Origin: Epiperipatus broadwayi | Lineage: Eukaryota; Onychophora; Udeonychophora; Euonychophora; Peripatidae | Assembly (NCBI GenBank): GCA_028023455.1 | Contig: JAQFVV010000032.1 | Coordinates: 310,001 to 374,000, forward strand | Length of the DNA stretch: 64,000 nucleotides | Direction: 5' to 3' | Shown here: piece after piece, positions 1 through 11,779 of the stretch | How positions within the stretch are numbered: the first letter of the stretch is position 1 | How the letters are laid out: each line of letters starts with the position of its first letter | Position numbers and translations under genes: made by a program | Notes under the pieces: generated by a model | Database searches by the model: none | Told to the model about the DNA's origin: nothing | The model's input: only the letters and a program-made list of their open reading frames with translations

Positions 1-1010
1 GATGAAATGATCAAAGGCCATCCTGAGGCCGAGATTCTTGTACTCATATACCCTATATATATATATATATATATACAGATATATAATAAGCCTGTGTTTC
101 AGTTATTACATACTAGAGATGTCTGCCTATCCCATGTATATGTATTAAATAGATTATGTCCTGTACATGAGGCATCAGATTGACCTTAGGTCAACATGGG
201 TGTGATAAGAATCTCAGCCTCAGGGGTGGCCTTTGAGCATTTCATCATCAGATTTTAATTGGATGGACAGTTAAAGAGTTGGAGTGTGGAGTAGATTGAA
301 GCCTGTCCATTAAAGTATAAAGATTGGCTATCTTAATATATATTTGAGCACTTATAGCATATATGTGTAGAGATGGTAATCTGGACCAATTGATGATTGC
401 TGGTTTAGCATGAAATATGTATATTGGTGATTATTTATCTTTTCAACATATATGTGGTCAAGGGTATCAGTGTTATGAGATAGAGTGGAGAGTGGTGGAA
501 TGTGAAAGTCTGTGTTCATATACCCTATATATTACAAATATAGACACAGGTATATAATAAGGCTGTGTTTCAGTTATTACATAGTAAAGATGTCTGTCCA
601 TTCCTTGTATATGTATTATATGGGTTATATCCTATACATGAGGGGTCAGATTGACCTATTGTCAACATGGATGTGACAAGAATCTCATCCTCAGGGTGAC
701 CTTTGAACGTTTCATCATCAGATTTTCAATTGGATGGACAGTTGAAGAGTTGGAGTGTGGAGTAGATTGAAGCCTGTCCATTAAAGTATAAAGATTGGCT
801 ATCTTAATATATATCTGAGCACTTATAGCATATATGTGTAGAGATGGTAATCTGGACCAACTGATGATTTCTGGTTTAGCATGAAATATGTATATTGGTG
901 ATTATTTATCTTTTCAACATATATGTGGTCACGAGTATCAGTGTTATGAGATAATGTGGAGAGTGGTGGACTGTGTGAAAGTCTGTCGTCATATACCCTA
1001 TATATTTCAT
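1..1010. repeat. Tandem / fold-back repeat family A, ~473-bp period
   Basis: Two full units and a partial one: the string tcatataccctatatat recurs near 44, 516 and 989, a spacing of about 472 bases. Bases 1-40 are the reverse complement of about 203-245 (the 'ggcctttgagcatttcatc' block), so the unit has an inverted part as well as tandem structure. The units differ by scattered substitutions and small indels. The same family returns at 39395-40320. No coding capacity is seen. The window edge cuts the array, so its true left end is unknown. The class is not identified; it could be a fold-back DNA element or a satellite derived from one. Confidence 0.85.
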
Positions 1011-3240
1011 TTAATAAAGTGACTTGACAAAAATAATTTTTTACATTGTCACAAACTTATAAATTTCTCTGAAAATTATGGAACTCTGACCAAAAATAAT
1101 CAAGTAGGGGGATGTATAATAAGTATGACTTATTATGATTTAGAACAGTATAAACATTAACTCTTAATCGCTTAATAAAAGAATTGTTCATCATTAAAAG
1201 TAGCAGTTATTTTTACAAAAATAAATCTCTTTGTTTCTAAAAGATGAAATTTTTCATCCTCCAAAACCAAATTTAACTTCTAAAACTACCTCCAATATTT
1301 ATAATTTCAATGTCACTCATTATTAGTGGTTATGGGAATTCAAAATAATAATGGAATAACGGATTTGAGAGATATATTTAAAATAGAATACAATGAAGCA
1401 GACTATTATGCAGTCACAATAATATTAAAAGTGGATGTATATTCTATCTTATTTTTTAACTTACATGTCAAATAATAGTGAAGAAAACACAACTGGATTA
1501 CGTGTGTAAATTTAGTAATCTTAAATATGTTCATGCCATAAAACAATAGCTGAACATAAAAAATACTTCAAGTTTATTATTTTACAACTTAAAGAACAGA
1601 GTAAAATAGGGAATTATATTAAAAATATGATGCAATATTGTCAGATGGATTTCAAAATTGTTGCATCATTCTTATTCAATAATGGATCCTGAAGTCAGGA
1701 GGTTCAATTCATATTAATAATATTGGTTACAATTGCAATAAAAGGTGTGGAAATAATTTTTAGATATAGGGATTCATTTCTAAAAATTAAGATCAAAATT
1801 AAATAAAAAAATTATTTTTTAATAAATTAATTAATTTATATTCATATCCAAAATAAAGCTTGATGTCCTGAAAAAAAAAAGCCAAGCACTATTTTGTTGA
1901 AACTAAACAAAATATGTTGTTAGTATTCTCCATACATATAACTGTAAAAATTCAAATAATTACATATATTTTGAATCAAAAAAATTAAAAAATAAATTTT
2001 AATTAAAAAATTATCTCTAAATTAAAAAAAGTGTGAACCTATGTTGTTTTGATAAATATAAAAGCAAAAATAACAATTATTGTAATACATTTCTAATCTT
2101 TATTTTTATTAATTAAAAAAAAAATGTAGATCATCAATATTAATATCTATGCTTTTGGACAATCTTTATATTGTATTTTAAAATACTGAGGCATACTTTC
2201 TTTTGCTAAAAGAAGTTCACATTGATTGCAGTTATGCATAAACATTATGCAACCAGTGTTTTTCATGTTGATTGCATAAGACACTGCATGGTGCAATTAC
2301 TACTTTTTTTGTATATGAAGTTTCAACAATATAGAAATCAAATGTGAAACCCTCAGAATTTGTGTTTTCTAATTGTTAACCAGGATATTTATATTCAAGC
2401 ACAGAATAAAAGAAATTCACTGTAAACAGAGAAATCCAATAGTGCCCTTCCTATCAATTCATAAAGTATAATCTATATATGAACTGAAGCCCATATAAAA
2501 GAAATCTATCACTAATAGAAAGATATTCAATAGTGTATTGTGTGCATTACTTAAAAATATTGATTTTAATGTTAAGGAAATGCAAGAAAAAAAACATTTA
2601 TTTGCTGACATAAAAAATATTCTTTGATCATAAAAAAACTATACCAATTATACTATTTAAAAAGATAGTAAATAACTGAATAAATTATACTATCTGAGAT
2701 GATAATGAGAAGGTTGCAAAATTTCTAATAAATTTCAAATGTAATGAAGAATATAAATCAGCAATCTTTCAGAATATTATAGCTCAAGAAGAATGAATGT
2801 TGAGTTTAAAGTTCTAAAAACAAAAGAGAGAAGGTAAAATCTGTGTACTAAGCCAGATATTTTTTTCAAGTTTTATTCATTGTAAAAATGTTTTTTTTTT
2901 TGTTTTTTTATGAATGATTATTGATTAATTTATACCTATGTAAATGTAACAATAAATACAGGATGTGTTTAACTTCACAGAATTATTTTGTATTAGATGG
3001 TAAATAAAATTATAAATTCTTAAAAATAATAAAGATTCTTATATTTTTATATGTAAGCACAGGATTATTAATGTTAATATAACTTACATTATAATTTAAA
3101 TGCAAATTAATAATTGAAATATTTTTACGTTACTAAATACACATACATGTGCATATATAAGTATCCATATTTAAGGCAATTTGTCATTTTGCATAAACTA
3201 TTTGATTATAAATTTTAAATAATATTATATATGTATGTGT
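1011..3240. other. AT-rich intergenic DNA, no gene seen
   Basis: Strongly AT-rich sequence with A/T homopolymer runs and no reading frame of note on either strand. A block near 1694-1712 (aagtcaggaggttcaattc) resembles a tRNA T-arm / pol III B box and could be a worn SINE, but no convincing A box precedes it. Nothing else is supported. Confidence 0.6.
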
Positions 3241-3244
3241 TCAA

Positions 3245-3850
3245 TGATTTTTTTCAAAAGAAGAAAATAAAGATTGATAATGATGAATTAGAAAAAATTA
3301 ATAATTACAAATATTTTAGTCAGTTATGTGAAATTAATTATAGAACTAAATGTAAATAAAGTATTTTTGATAAAAATAACTTAGTATTAAAAAGAATTAT
3401 GCATGTGTTTGAAAAAAAAAGTTTTATTAGTTCTTATTTATGAATCTGAGATTTGGACACTTAACAGAAAAGCAATAAAGAGTGTCAACTACTTATTGAG
3501 ATATGAAAAGATGAATTTTAGGAATAACAAGAAGGAATCTAAAACAAAATAAATTGATGACAGAAATGGGTATTATTGATGTTATTGGAAGAATTAAAAA
3601 ATTGAAGTGGACATGGGCTGGACATATTCTAGAAGAGATGATAATAAATGGACAGTTGAAATTTTAAACTGGATGCCAAAAATATGTAAATGTTCTAGAA
3701 AAAAAGTGACATGTGAGATGGATGGATAAAATAAGGAAGTTTGCGAATAAGATATAAAGAAAAGGAATTAGATATCAAAGAAACTGTATTAAATTTGGGA
3801 AAATATTTATCCTGCAGTTTATCAAAATAGTAGAAAATGATGATGATATA
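3245..3850 (+). mobile_element. RTE-clade LINE, 3' fragment of the reverse transcriptase ORF
   Basis: The three plus-strand frames together read as the end of an RTE-type polymerase: first a segment like 'IDNDELEKINNYKYFGQL' (near 3275-3330; compare the 'KYLGQ' motif after the RT catalytic domain), then 'LIYESEIWTLNRKAIK' (near 3430-3475; compare TYGSETWTLT), and finally 'RIKKLKWTWAGHI' (near 3590-3630), a hallmark of the RTE C-terminus, followed by 'RWMDKIRKFAN'. Frameshifts and stops show it is dead. Just after it lies aaaatgatgatgatat, the sort of short 3' microsatellite RTE elements carry instead of poly(A). The 5' part is missing, as is usual for truncated LINE insertions. A more complete but also dead RTE copy lies at 13.8-16.0 kb on the other strand. 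Confidence 0.75.
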
Positions 3851-4119
3851 TATTGTAAAATCTTTATAATGAAAAGTTTTTAAAAAGTTTAGTTTAAAAA
3901 CTATACCATAACTTGATATTTTGCAACAATATTAAGTTACAGCTTTGTTTTCCATTTGCTTATAAGACATTTTTGAATAAGTCAGAGCCAGATATAGTCT
4001 ATTTGTATTACTGAAGAATATTTATTTTAGAAATATCATTTTTATTAATAATAATAGTAATAATATGATGATGATGATATTTCAACAATAATCTTTATTA
4101 ATCCTTTGGGTTACATAGC

Positions 4120-5192
4120 ATTATATAATATTAAAATAGGCAAAACTTTCCATACAGTAGTGCCACTCAGAGCAAGACAGAGTAATCAATTAATGCCAGA
4201 AGGCTTGTGCATAAAATCCCTATCTAGTGCCTACTAATCCAATATCCCCAAACTAGTTTTTGGATTGTGGCCTTCATCAGTGAGGAGCCTTGGATCTGAG
4301 AGCACTGCACCTAGATCTTAGGATCTAATGCAACCCTCCTGTAACCACCTTTTATCTCTACATAACTACAAAACTATGAGAATAAAATTGAAACACACAA
4401 ATATTTTCAATCTAAGCTCAATAGCTTATATAGTCGTGTGGGTCTGAACTCAGTTTAGCACCCATACAGTTTTGGGGTCTTTGGTTCTTTTATAACCACA
4501 GCTACCACTTTCCTATGATGCAGGATTGGTATTAAACCTTTAAACATCACATGATTACTATCTCCCATACTTAATCTTAACTGTTGTTATAATAGGCAAA
4601 ACTCTGTCTTGCTTTGAGTGGCACTACTGTATAGAGAGAATTTTGCATATTTTAACAACAGTTATGAGCAAGCATGGGAGATAGTAATCATGTGATGTTT
4701 AAAGATTTAATACCAGTCCTGCCTAATAGGAAGGTACTGTCTATGGTTATAAAAAAACCAAAGACAACAAAATGTATGGGTGCTGAATAGAGTTCAGACC
4801 CATATGACTAGACCCATATGACTATATAAGCTACTGATCTTAGATTGAAAATATTTGTGTTTTTAATTTTATTCTCATAGTTTTATAGTTATGTAGAGAT
4901 AAAAGGTGGCTGCTGGAGAGTTGCATGAGATCCTAAGATCTAGGTGCAGTGCTCTCAGATTCAAGGCTCCTCAATGATGAAGGCCACAAGCCAGAAACTA
5001 GTTTGGGGATATTGAATAAGTAAGCACTAGATAGGGATTTTATGCACAAGCCTTCTGTCATCCATTACTTACTCTGTCTTGCTTTGAGTAGCACTACTGT
5101 ATGGAGAGAGTTATACCTATTTTAACAACAGTTATGAACAAGCATGGGAAATAGTGGTCATATGATGTTTAAAGGTTTAATTATATAATATT
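4120..5192. mobile_element. Large fold-back element with ~440-bp inverted arms
   Basis: Bases ~4137-4575 are the reverse complement of ~4668-5124 over nearly their whole length; both hold the block 'cactgatgaaggccaca' and the aagatctaggtgcagtgc block in opposite orientation. The spacer (about 4592-4690) carries a further copy of the terminal module (ctctgtcttgctttgagtgg at about 4602), and the same module recurs at 5070, so the right half is also a tandem repeat of about 468 bp. The 13-mer attatataatatt occurs at 4120-4132 and again at 5180-5192, directly flanking the structure and consistent with a target duplication, although such AT-rich strings can match by chance. No ORF is seen. This is a non-autonomous fold-back / MITE-like element of unknown superfamily. 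Confidence 0.8.
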
Positions 5193-5569
5193 GATTGTAA
5201 GAGTTACAGGTGCAATCATGTTGTACAAGTTTTTATATGGATTAATTTCAAGGGTTACAATAATCAGGTTTCAAGGTATATTTTTTTTACAAATGCTGCC
5301 ACTAGTTTTGCTACAGAAATAGATATCAAGTTTAGTCATTAAAATCTTAGAAAAAACAGTTCAATATAAAACTCAATTTCATAGATAGATATGACCTAAG
5401 ATTATAAAATCTGACATCATATTAAAAATTATATACAACCACTAAATTAATTTTAATTATTGTTCTTTTTAATTGTTAATCTTATAATATACTAGGTAGA
5501 TAACTTATAATTTATGTAGCAACTTATAATCCATGTAGCATAAAATCAGGATATGATCACTGTACAAAG
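5193..5569. other. AT-rich spacer, nothing recognised
   Basis: Short AT-rich stretch between the fold-back element and the LINE. It may include the 3' UTR of the LINE, which runs leftward. I see no motif or ORF. Confidence 0.5.
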
Positions 5570-6405
5570 AAGAAAGTCAATTCAGAGTAGAATTTCATAT
5601 GCAGCTTGTAGAATGTGATAGATGGGAAGTAAATTCTATAGTCTGATAGTAGATGAAATTGAATGCAGTTAGTGAAGGTTAATTTTATTGAGAGTAATGT
5701 ATGGTAGCATTGGATGCTATTCGGTGGGATTTATTGTTGAATTATGACCTATTATAGATTGGATGGTTAATTCAGTAGTGATCAGGTGGCAGCAAAAATA
5801 TCAAAGGGTGCAGTATTGTTGTCCCAGGCCTTGATTTATTGGGGCTTATTGATCAATGTAGCTTGATGTCTTCCAGTATTATTGCCAATGGTCAACATGA
5901 GGTGAATTCACCAGAAGGCATACAGCATGAAAGTTGTTGCATGTGCTGTGGGAGTGTGTGTTAGATGTTGTATAAATGCAACTAATCATCTGTATGTATT
6001 TAGCATGATAGTCCTGATTTGGTTGAGGGTTTGACAGTGCTGAAAGAGATGGTGTTGAATTTCCTCTGTCAAGCTGAACTAGGAAATTAAAAAATGTAGC
6101 CTCTAGGAATCATCTTTTGAAGGAGAAGAGTAGTTGGCAGTTATTGATTCCAAGAATGATATAGTATAGCATATGTTTGTCAGTATATGTACTTATTAGT
6201 CATGGGAAATGTTGATTGGTTGGATGCTTATAGGATTGATTGGTAAAGTATGGTAAGAAATGTAGCTGATGTAGGGAGAGGTCTATCAGTAGGGATTACT
6301 TGTACAATTAATGTAGTGCTGGAAACTTTTGAACAATTAATGCAATTGAATTTATGGCTTTTTGGTTATAGAACACTTGGGTACTGTGGAGGCCTAGACC
6401 ATTAT

Positions 6406-6780
6406 TTATGGGTGAGCAACTAAGTATCTTAGCTGAGATTGAAACTGTCTTCCTGCCCCATAGTAGCTTAATCCAGAGGGGGAGATGACAGAACTAAATG
6501 ATTTTGAAAATTTAACAACAAGCAAATAATATGTAATCTCAGTCATTATGAGTATATTAAATGGGTGAATTTTATCATAAAGTGAGCAACAACATTTGTA
6601 GAGGGAGTTAATAATCTTTGTGGCATTTTCTGAGTTGGTAATCTTTGTGGCATTTTCTTTAAGCAACATTTGTAAGATGCTCTTTATTACAAGTGATCCC
6701 ATGTAAAATGGAAAACCTAAATAGGGGCTTGCCTTTCCTTGGAATATTTGAATATACAATTTGTTGGAGTATATAAACGT
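6406..6780 (-). pseudogene. LINE RT, region downstream of the catalytic palm
   Basis: Encodes 'KASPYLGFPFYMGS', which corresponds to the YLG motif C-terminal of the RT active site in LINE polymerases, followed by a helical, Lys/Asn-rich segment and 'YDKIHPFNILIMTEITYYLL'. Inside it, the codons for 'NATKI-NS' are repeated: a 27-base block occurs twice in tandem around 6605-6660, an internal duplication that happened after or shortly before the element died. The reading frame is open for 117 codons but has no autonomous function; upstream RT motifs are broken. It is part of the 5.6-9.6 kb LINE. Confidence 0.65.
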
Positions 6781-7324
6781 TGCTGATCATGTTAAATCTA
6801 AGTTTATAGGTGGCAATATATTGACTGAGGATGCTTTACAATATGTGAGATGCTTCAAGATGGCAGAAAGACAATGACATCATCCATATATGCTATGCAT
6901 GGAATGTATTGATATGTATAAATTTGTATGCTTGAAAATGTCTGTTGTATACAATTTAATAGGGGATTTATGTAAAAAGAGCAGTGCACTAGGAGGTAAG
7001 TCTTGGGAGATATATTACATAGGAGTGAATGGGGAACTCTTCCCGTTAAGAGTGATATGTATATCTGTGCTGCATTAAGTTGGTAATTACATAGAGCAAA
7101 GTACTTGGAATGGTAGTGTTAGCTAGCATATCAATCAGAATGGAAATAGAAACAATGTCAAATGCCAGACTCTATATTTAGCTGACCTGCAATTGGAGCA
7201 TATTTTAAGTTTTAAATGGAGTTCAAGACTGCTTTAAACATCAAAGCAGTCTGAATATCAGAAGAGCCTTTTTTAAAAATTGGATATTGAAAATCACAGA
7301 AAGTAGGTGTTGCTCTAGGTGATT

Positions 7325-7730
7325 CTATACCACTTTTTTCAGTATTGTAATTCCCAGTGGTCCCGTGAAAATTAGGTAAAGATTAGTTAGAGTAGAAGTT
7401 AAACCTGGTTTTTTTGATAACTGGTATAACTGAAATTGGATATAGATCTCTGATGCCATATATCCTTTGGAATAGATAATTTGCCAGGTCACAGAGATAT
7501 AGTGCAGTAGAGTACCTAAGATGGGCAAAAACCAAAGCAGGAATTCCATAAGAACCTGGATGAGTAATCTTGTCAGAAAATTGTATGGTTTGGAATGGAG
7601 TGTTGATATCAGGTAGTCCAAATAAGTCTGAAGGTGGTTTGAATGCATTGTCAATTTGTAAATTCTGCTTGAAATATTGGTATATGAAATTAATCATGTT
7701 ATAACCTGTACACATTACCATCAACTTGGA
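7325..7730 (-). pseudogene. LINE reverse transcriptase, N-terminal fingers region
   Basis: Two overlapping frames on the minus strand share one ancestral protein split by frameshifts: 'THPGSYGIPALVFAHL' (near 7510-7560; compare the 'GPDGIPA.VLK' motif of LINE RTs) and 'LTNLYLIFTGPLGI' (near 7340-7380), a worn form of the NYRPISLTS motif that follows it. Between them lie 'DLANYLFQRIYG', a typical spacer of this RT class. The two frames (7325-7654 and 7383-7724) overlap because of indels, not because there are two genes. The catalytic YADD box is not recognisable in the decayed sequence further left. Confidence 0.7.
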
Positions 7731-8165
7731 GTGCCATATGAACTTTTAGTGTGGATGGGTGGACCAGGGCCCAAAAAATATATGCCCAGGTGCATGTATG
7801 TTGGTAAGACAAATTCTTATTTTAATGATAAGTTAATTGGTAGTTTTCTGATAAGCCTGGGAAAGTGTGTATAACTGTTGGTAAGTATGATGTGCAGGAT
7901 TTATTAATGTAATCCATGTATATAATTCATTTGCCAATGCCAGAAGTCAGGAGGGTGGAGATAGATGTTGAATATTGAATGATATTATGTGTATAAAGGC
8001 AAGATATGTTTGGACTGGACCAAATTCTATTTGTTGTAATTTTTGCAACATAATATACATTTCAGCGAATATGGACTCTATGGTATGTGAAGATAAAATA
8101 ATTTGAATTATTTTATGTAAATGAATAGCTGTGATGTGTAGTTCATCAAAATTCAGAATGAGAGA

Positions 8166-8725
8166 TTATTCAGAGTCTTCAGAGAAAGGAACAGGATTAA
8201 AATCAAGTTGAATTAAAAGATGTAGAATTGGTGAGTAAAAGCAAAGATCGATGAGTGAGGCATGCTGTTTATGATGGAATGTGACAGGGTTGGAAAGTAA
8301 AAAGCCTTGACCACTTATAAATGGAAAGGTTATTAGTTGAAGCCATTTTGACATGAATTTTTGATAACCAAGATTAAAATCTCCCATTAAAACAATTGGA
8401 TGAGGTGAAGAGGCAAACAAGGAGTTAATGTCACAATAATAGTTGAAATAACAGTATTACCAAGAGTGATGTATACAAATATAATATTTAGTGTTGTAAT
8501 ACCATTGTGAAATATAGGGATCAAAAGATTCAAATCTATATAAATAATCTTTAATGATAAAAATGGAAAGCTGGGAGTGTTAACAATATCAGCTCTAGCT
8601 GATGGTAAATATATATCCATGGAGTAGGCACAGAAGCCCTGTTTATTGAAGTAAGCAGCATGATCATTCTGGAATCCATTGTATATTTTAGTCTCAAGAA
8701 ATCTAAGCACATGAGGTTATATATT
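8166..8725 (-). pseudogene. LINE APE-type endonuclease domain
   Basis: The minus strand encodes 'ETKIYNGFQNDHAAYFNKQG' (near 8640-8700), matching the QETK...  magnesium-binding motif of apurinic-like endonucleases, then 'HPIVLMGDFNLGY' (near 8360-8400), the conserved GDFN motif, and 'GFLLSNPVTFHHKQHASLID' (near 8230-8300), corresponding to the motif that leads to the final catalytic histidine segment. In the family this domain nicks target DNA to prime reverse transcription. A frameshift near 8390-8420 separates the two halves, and the C-terminal histidine motif is not clear. It belongs to the 5.6-9.6 kb LINE. Confidence 0.75.
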
Positions 8726-8994
8726 GCTTATACACTTTTTTAATTGAAAAAATTTTATCATTAAGTTGATACCTCAAACATTAAGTGCAGTAATCCTTAG
8801 TTTTATTTATCAGAAGAGATAGGGATAAAAATGATCTATCAAATCAGGTCAACCACATCGGGTTTTGGTTTTTTAAGTTCCCAAATCTTTTTGCAGGGAT
8901 GTTCAGGCTTTCTTTTTGTTTCATTAAAAGTGTTGGAGGGAGTAATGGCTGTTATAGGTGGTAAACATTGAGAAATTGTTTCCATGAGGTGTGT

Positions 8995-9430
8995 TTAGAT
9001 TTTATTATAAATAGTATGGTTATTGTCATGTGTATGATTATAAATAAGAGCTTCTGGGGCAGAATTAACCTTATTTGAGACAGTGTTGGCTTCAGTTGTT
9101 GTATTGTAAGAAGTTTTGGAAACTATTATCAGAGTCAGGGGGAAAGTTGACATGATCTCATGGAGTGTCAAATCAATAGGTGGTGAAGTAAGGTTGAGAG
9201 TTGATGAGTGTATAGGATAGATGGTATTTGCATGGATGAACTCTTGGCGATTTATGAATGTAATCATGGAAAGATTTGCTATTGACTGTTTGTTGACTTG
9301 GAGATTTAGATAATCAGCTGTTTTTCCTGAATGTGAAGTTTGAAGATTAGTATAGTGCACTGCTAAATGATCCTTTTGGTAACAGAAATAGCACTGGGGT
9401 TTCAAGCATCTGATATATGGGCATATAGTA
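8995..9430 (-). pseudogene. LINE ORF1 (gag-like) with CCHC zinc knuckle
   Basis: The minus strand gives 'RCLKPQCYFCYQKDHLAVHY' near its start: C-x2-C-x4-H-x4-(C changed to Y), a zinc knuckle whose last cysteine has been lost in this copy, preceded by another Cys. A Ser/Thr/Asn-rich low-complexity tail of about 110 residues follows, as is common in the ORF1 protein of jockey-like LINEs, which coats the RNA. The position just 5' of the endonuclease domain fits ORF1. The 136-codon frame itself starts inside the domain; the rest of ORF1 toward 9560 is broken by stops. Confidence 0.6.
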
Positions 9431-9560
9431 GCTTCTTGATCAAGGATTTGTGTTGGAATTATGTTTTGATCAATGTCATGGTGCAGTTATAATTTGAAAT
9501 TATTGCTGTTATTAGAGATGGGTATAGAATGATGGATCAGCTATAGGAGCCTCAACAGAG

Positions 9561-10440
9561 AAGATGAGGTAACAATTTCTCTGTACAGCACTTTAAAATA
9601 ACTCTATTAAATTTATAAATGACTTTCTAAAACTTAAGCTAGCTAATCTATAATCATGTATAAACCTTTAAATCTAAATTGTAATAATGTTTTAATAAAC
9701 CAAAAGTTAATTTCAATCTGTAAATTATAATTCAACTTTTAAAATGATACCTGTAAATTTGCCTATTTCTTTATAAAATTCTAAATGCTTGTTAATAATA
9801 ACTTATTCAGTTATTATTCTATCTTTTTAATCTGTGGTCATGCCTTTCTTATTTGTTTTATATATGTTATTTTATAATTATGTTATGCCCAGTTCAGAAT
9901 GGAGATTGATTTTATGAATGAAGTTTGAGGGGAGAGATGATTAGAGGGTCTCCCCAATTAAGTGATTTTGCTCTTTAGCACACACACTCAAATCTCCATT
10001 ATGAAAACCTAAACATTTTCATTAAGCTATTATGTTTAACTTATTATTATTATTATTATCATTAGGTTTACAAATAATAAAATAATTAGTTAATAAATGC
10101 ACAAATGGTTTATAAAGCATATTATATGTATTGCTTAAGTCCCAGATATGCTTTAGCCCTCTTTAGTTATATTATGAACTATACAGATTTGGCTAATAAA
10201 ATTATATTACTTATAAGTATTCCTTTTTAGCATGTTTTAAGAAAGCTAATTAATGAACTGGCATATGGCAGTTTTACGGAATGAAACTATAGAATTTTGT
10301 ATATTCTTAATTATTAATAATATGTTTAGTGTGGCGAATGTGTCTTTAGGAAGCACATATATGCATATACACCTTGCTGTATGTTTTTTATATAAATAGG
10401 CTTTGGGTTTTAATGGCCACCCCATCTTCTTAGTTCAGAC
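9561..10440. other. AT-rich DNA with a small inverted repeat
   Basis: No coding signal. A short imperfect inverted pair (tcagaatggagattgatttt near 9894 and actcaaatctccattatgaa near 9988) brackets about 75 bases containing 'ggggagagatgattagagggtctcccc', possibly a MITE remnant. An (ATT)n run of about 6 units lies near 10044-10060. Confidence 0.45.
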
Positions 10441-11012
10441 AGCTCTTCTTTAGAACTGAAACATGAGGGTCCAGATTGGTTTTATAAGCCACTCCAATCA
10501 CCGAGCTATATGTTCATTTCATTCACAGCAAACCACATGGTCCACAGGAATTGAGTACTTAGTACTGAATTCCTTGATTAACTACACATTCGAGATGCAC
10601 ATTTCTCTAGTAATATCAATACAACATAGTATCTGAAGTCATACTACAAAGCTCCAGTTCATCCCTCTTAAACCTATATCTTTGTTAAGTTTCTTAATAT
10701 TAGTGTTACTTATAAATATATACATTATCTAACCAATCATAGATGTGGGTGTATATTTAAATTAATAGTAATTTAGTTAATATTCCCAGAGTCTTTTGCT
10801 TCACTCTTTTCTACTGCTGGCACATGAATTAAGAAATTTCTGAGTGTAGTCTCATATATGTTACTCATAGGTAATAAGTCATGGAGTGTTGGTGGAAAAG
10901 CTGAGGTGTGATCAGATTCAAGATCTCAACCCCTCATCTAGATCAGCCTTGGCATAATTTTCCAGAACTCTGGATTTTGTTGTGTGAATGTATAAATCTG
11001 ACCATTATAGTG
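10441..11012. repeat. Dispersed repeat of unknown class
   Basis: A GC-richer block without ORFs. Its last ~42 bases (about 10971-11012, 'actctggattttgttgtgtg...') recur inverted at about 49352-49393, which shows that this is a dispersed element with a common terminus. Near its start it carries 'aactgaaacatgagggtcc'. I cannot assign a superfamily. Confidence 0.5.
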
Positions 11013-11743
11013 TATTATTCTTCACAGCATCTGCTAGATACATAAATAAGAAACTTATACAACAAACACAATCATACCACTATCTGATTCATAATCAAAC
11101 ATCCTAATAAATATTATTTTATTAATTTTTTAATTTATATATTTTATTTATTATATTTATTATCTTACTAGATTTTTATTAATTTATAATTTTAATTATT
11201 TATTTATTATGTTTATTATCTCAATATATTTTTATTTTTATTAATTAAAATGGAATTTCATGATTATTCATCGTATATTGATTAATCTACATTTTAATAT
11301 CAACTTAAGAGTCTTTACATACTTTATTTTATATTAAATATTCAGCTAACCTAAAATATTGAATAAAAATTTACAGAATTATTGTCTTAATTTAGAATTT
11401 TATTGATTACTATGAATAAATAATTATTAAAAAAAGGTTAAACTGAGGTTTTAATAAACACTAATTGGTTAAGTTCATATATTTATTTTCGTTTAAATGG
11501 ATATAAATTGGTCAACATTATTTGTACTTTTATAATTTATATTTATTTAATTATTAATTTATAGATATTTTGTACTAGCACCATTTGGCATCCCAAATAA
11601 ATCCTAATGCAAGAATTAAATAGTAATTAGTTATCTAAGATAATAATAGTTTATTGATTACTTTACAAAAGTATCATCCAGTGATATAGGCTATTTGATC
11701 AGTTACATATTCATTTATTTTCATAATAATTTATTTCATTATA

Positions 11744-11744
<1 letters not shown>
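11013..11744. other. AT-rich DNA, nothing recognised
   Basis: More than 80 percent A+T by eye, with repeated attaatttttaattta-like strings between 11100 and 11260. No ORF, RNA gene or repeat boundary is supported. Confidence 0.5.
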
Positions 11745-11775
<31 letters not shown>

Positions 11776-11776
11776 T
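11740..11776. repeat. (TA)n microsatellite
   Basis: Alternating TA with a few interruptions (tatatatacatatatat), immediately 5' of the Penelope-like element. (TA)n tracts border several elements in the window. Confidence 0.8.
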
Positions 11777-11779
11777 GAT

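Larger units (their letters stand above)
5570..9560 (-). mobile_element. Degenerate two-ORF LINE (gag-like + APE endonuclease + reverse transcriptase)
   Basis: Reading leftward from 9560, the relic contains in order: a gag-like segment with a CCHC zinc knuckle; an APE endonuclease; fingers/palm of a reverse transcriptase; the later RT region; and a C-terminal tail near 6000-6100 with 'EIQHHLFQHCQ', like the zinc-binding region at the end of many LINE polymerases. Total length (~4 kb) suits a jockey/R1-like LINE with most of its body retained. Stops and frameshifts in every domain make it non-functional. The 5' and 3' ends are estimated from where recognisable protein stops. Clade assignment is uncertain; an APE-type LINE with a zinc-knuckle ORF1 is the firm part. 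Sub-domains are listed separately. Confidence 0.8.

Noticed and set aside
7325-7724. Two overlapping minus ORFs as two genes
   Set aside because: They are frameshifted pieces of one LINE reverse transcriptase.
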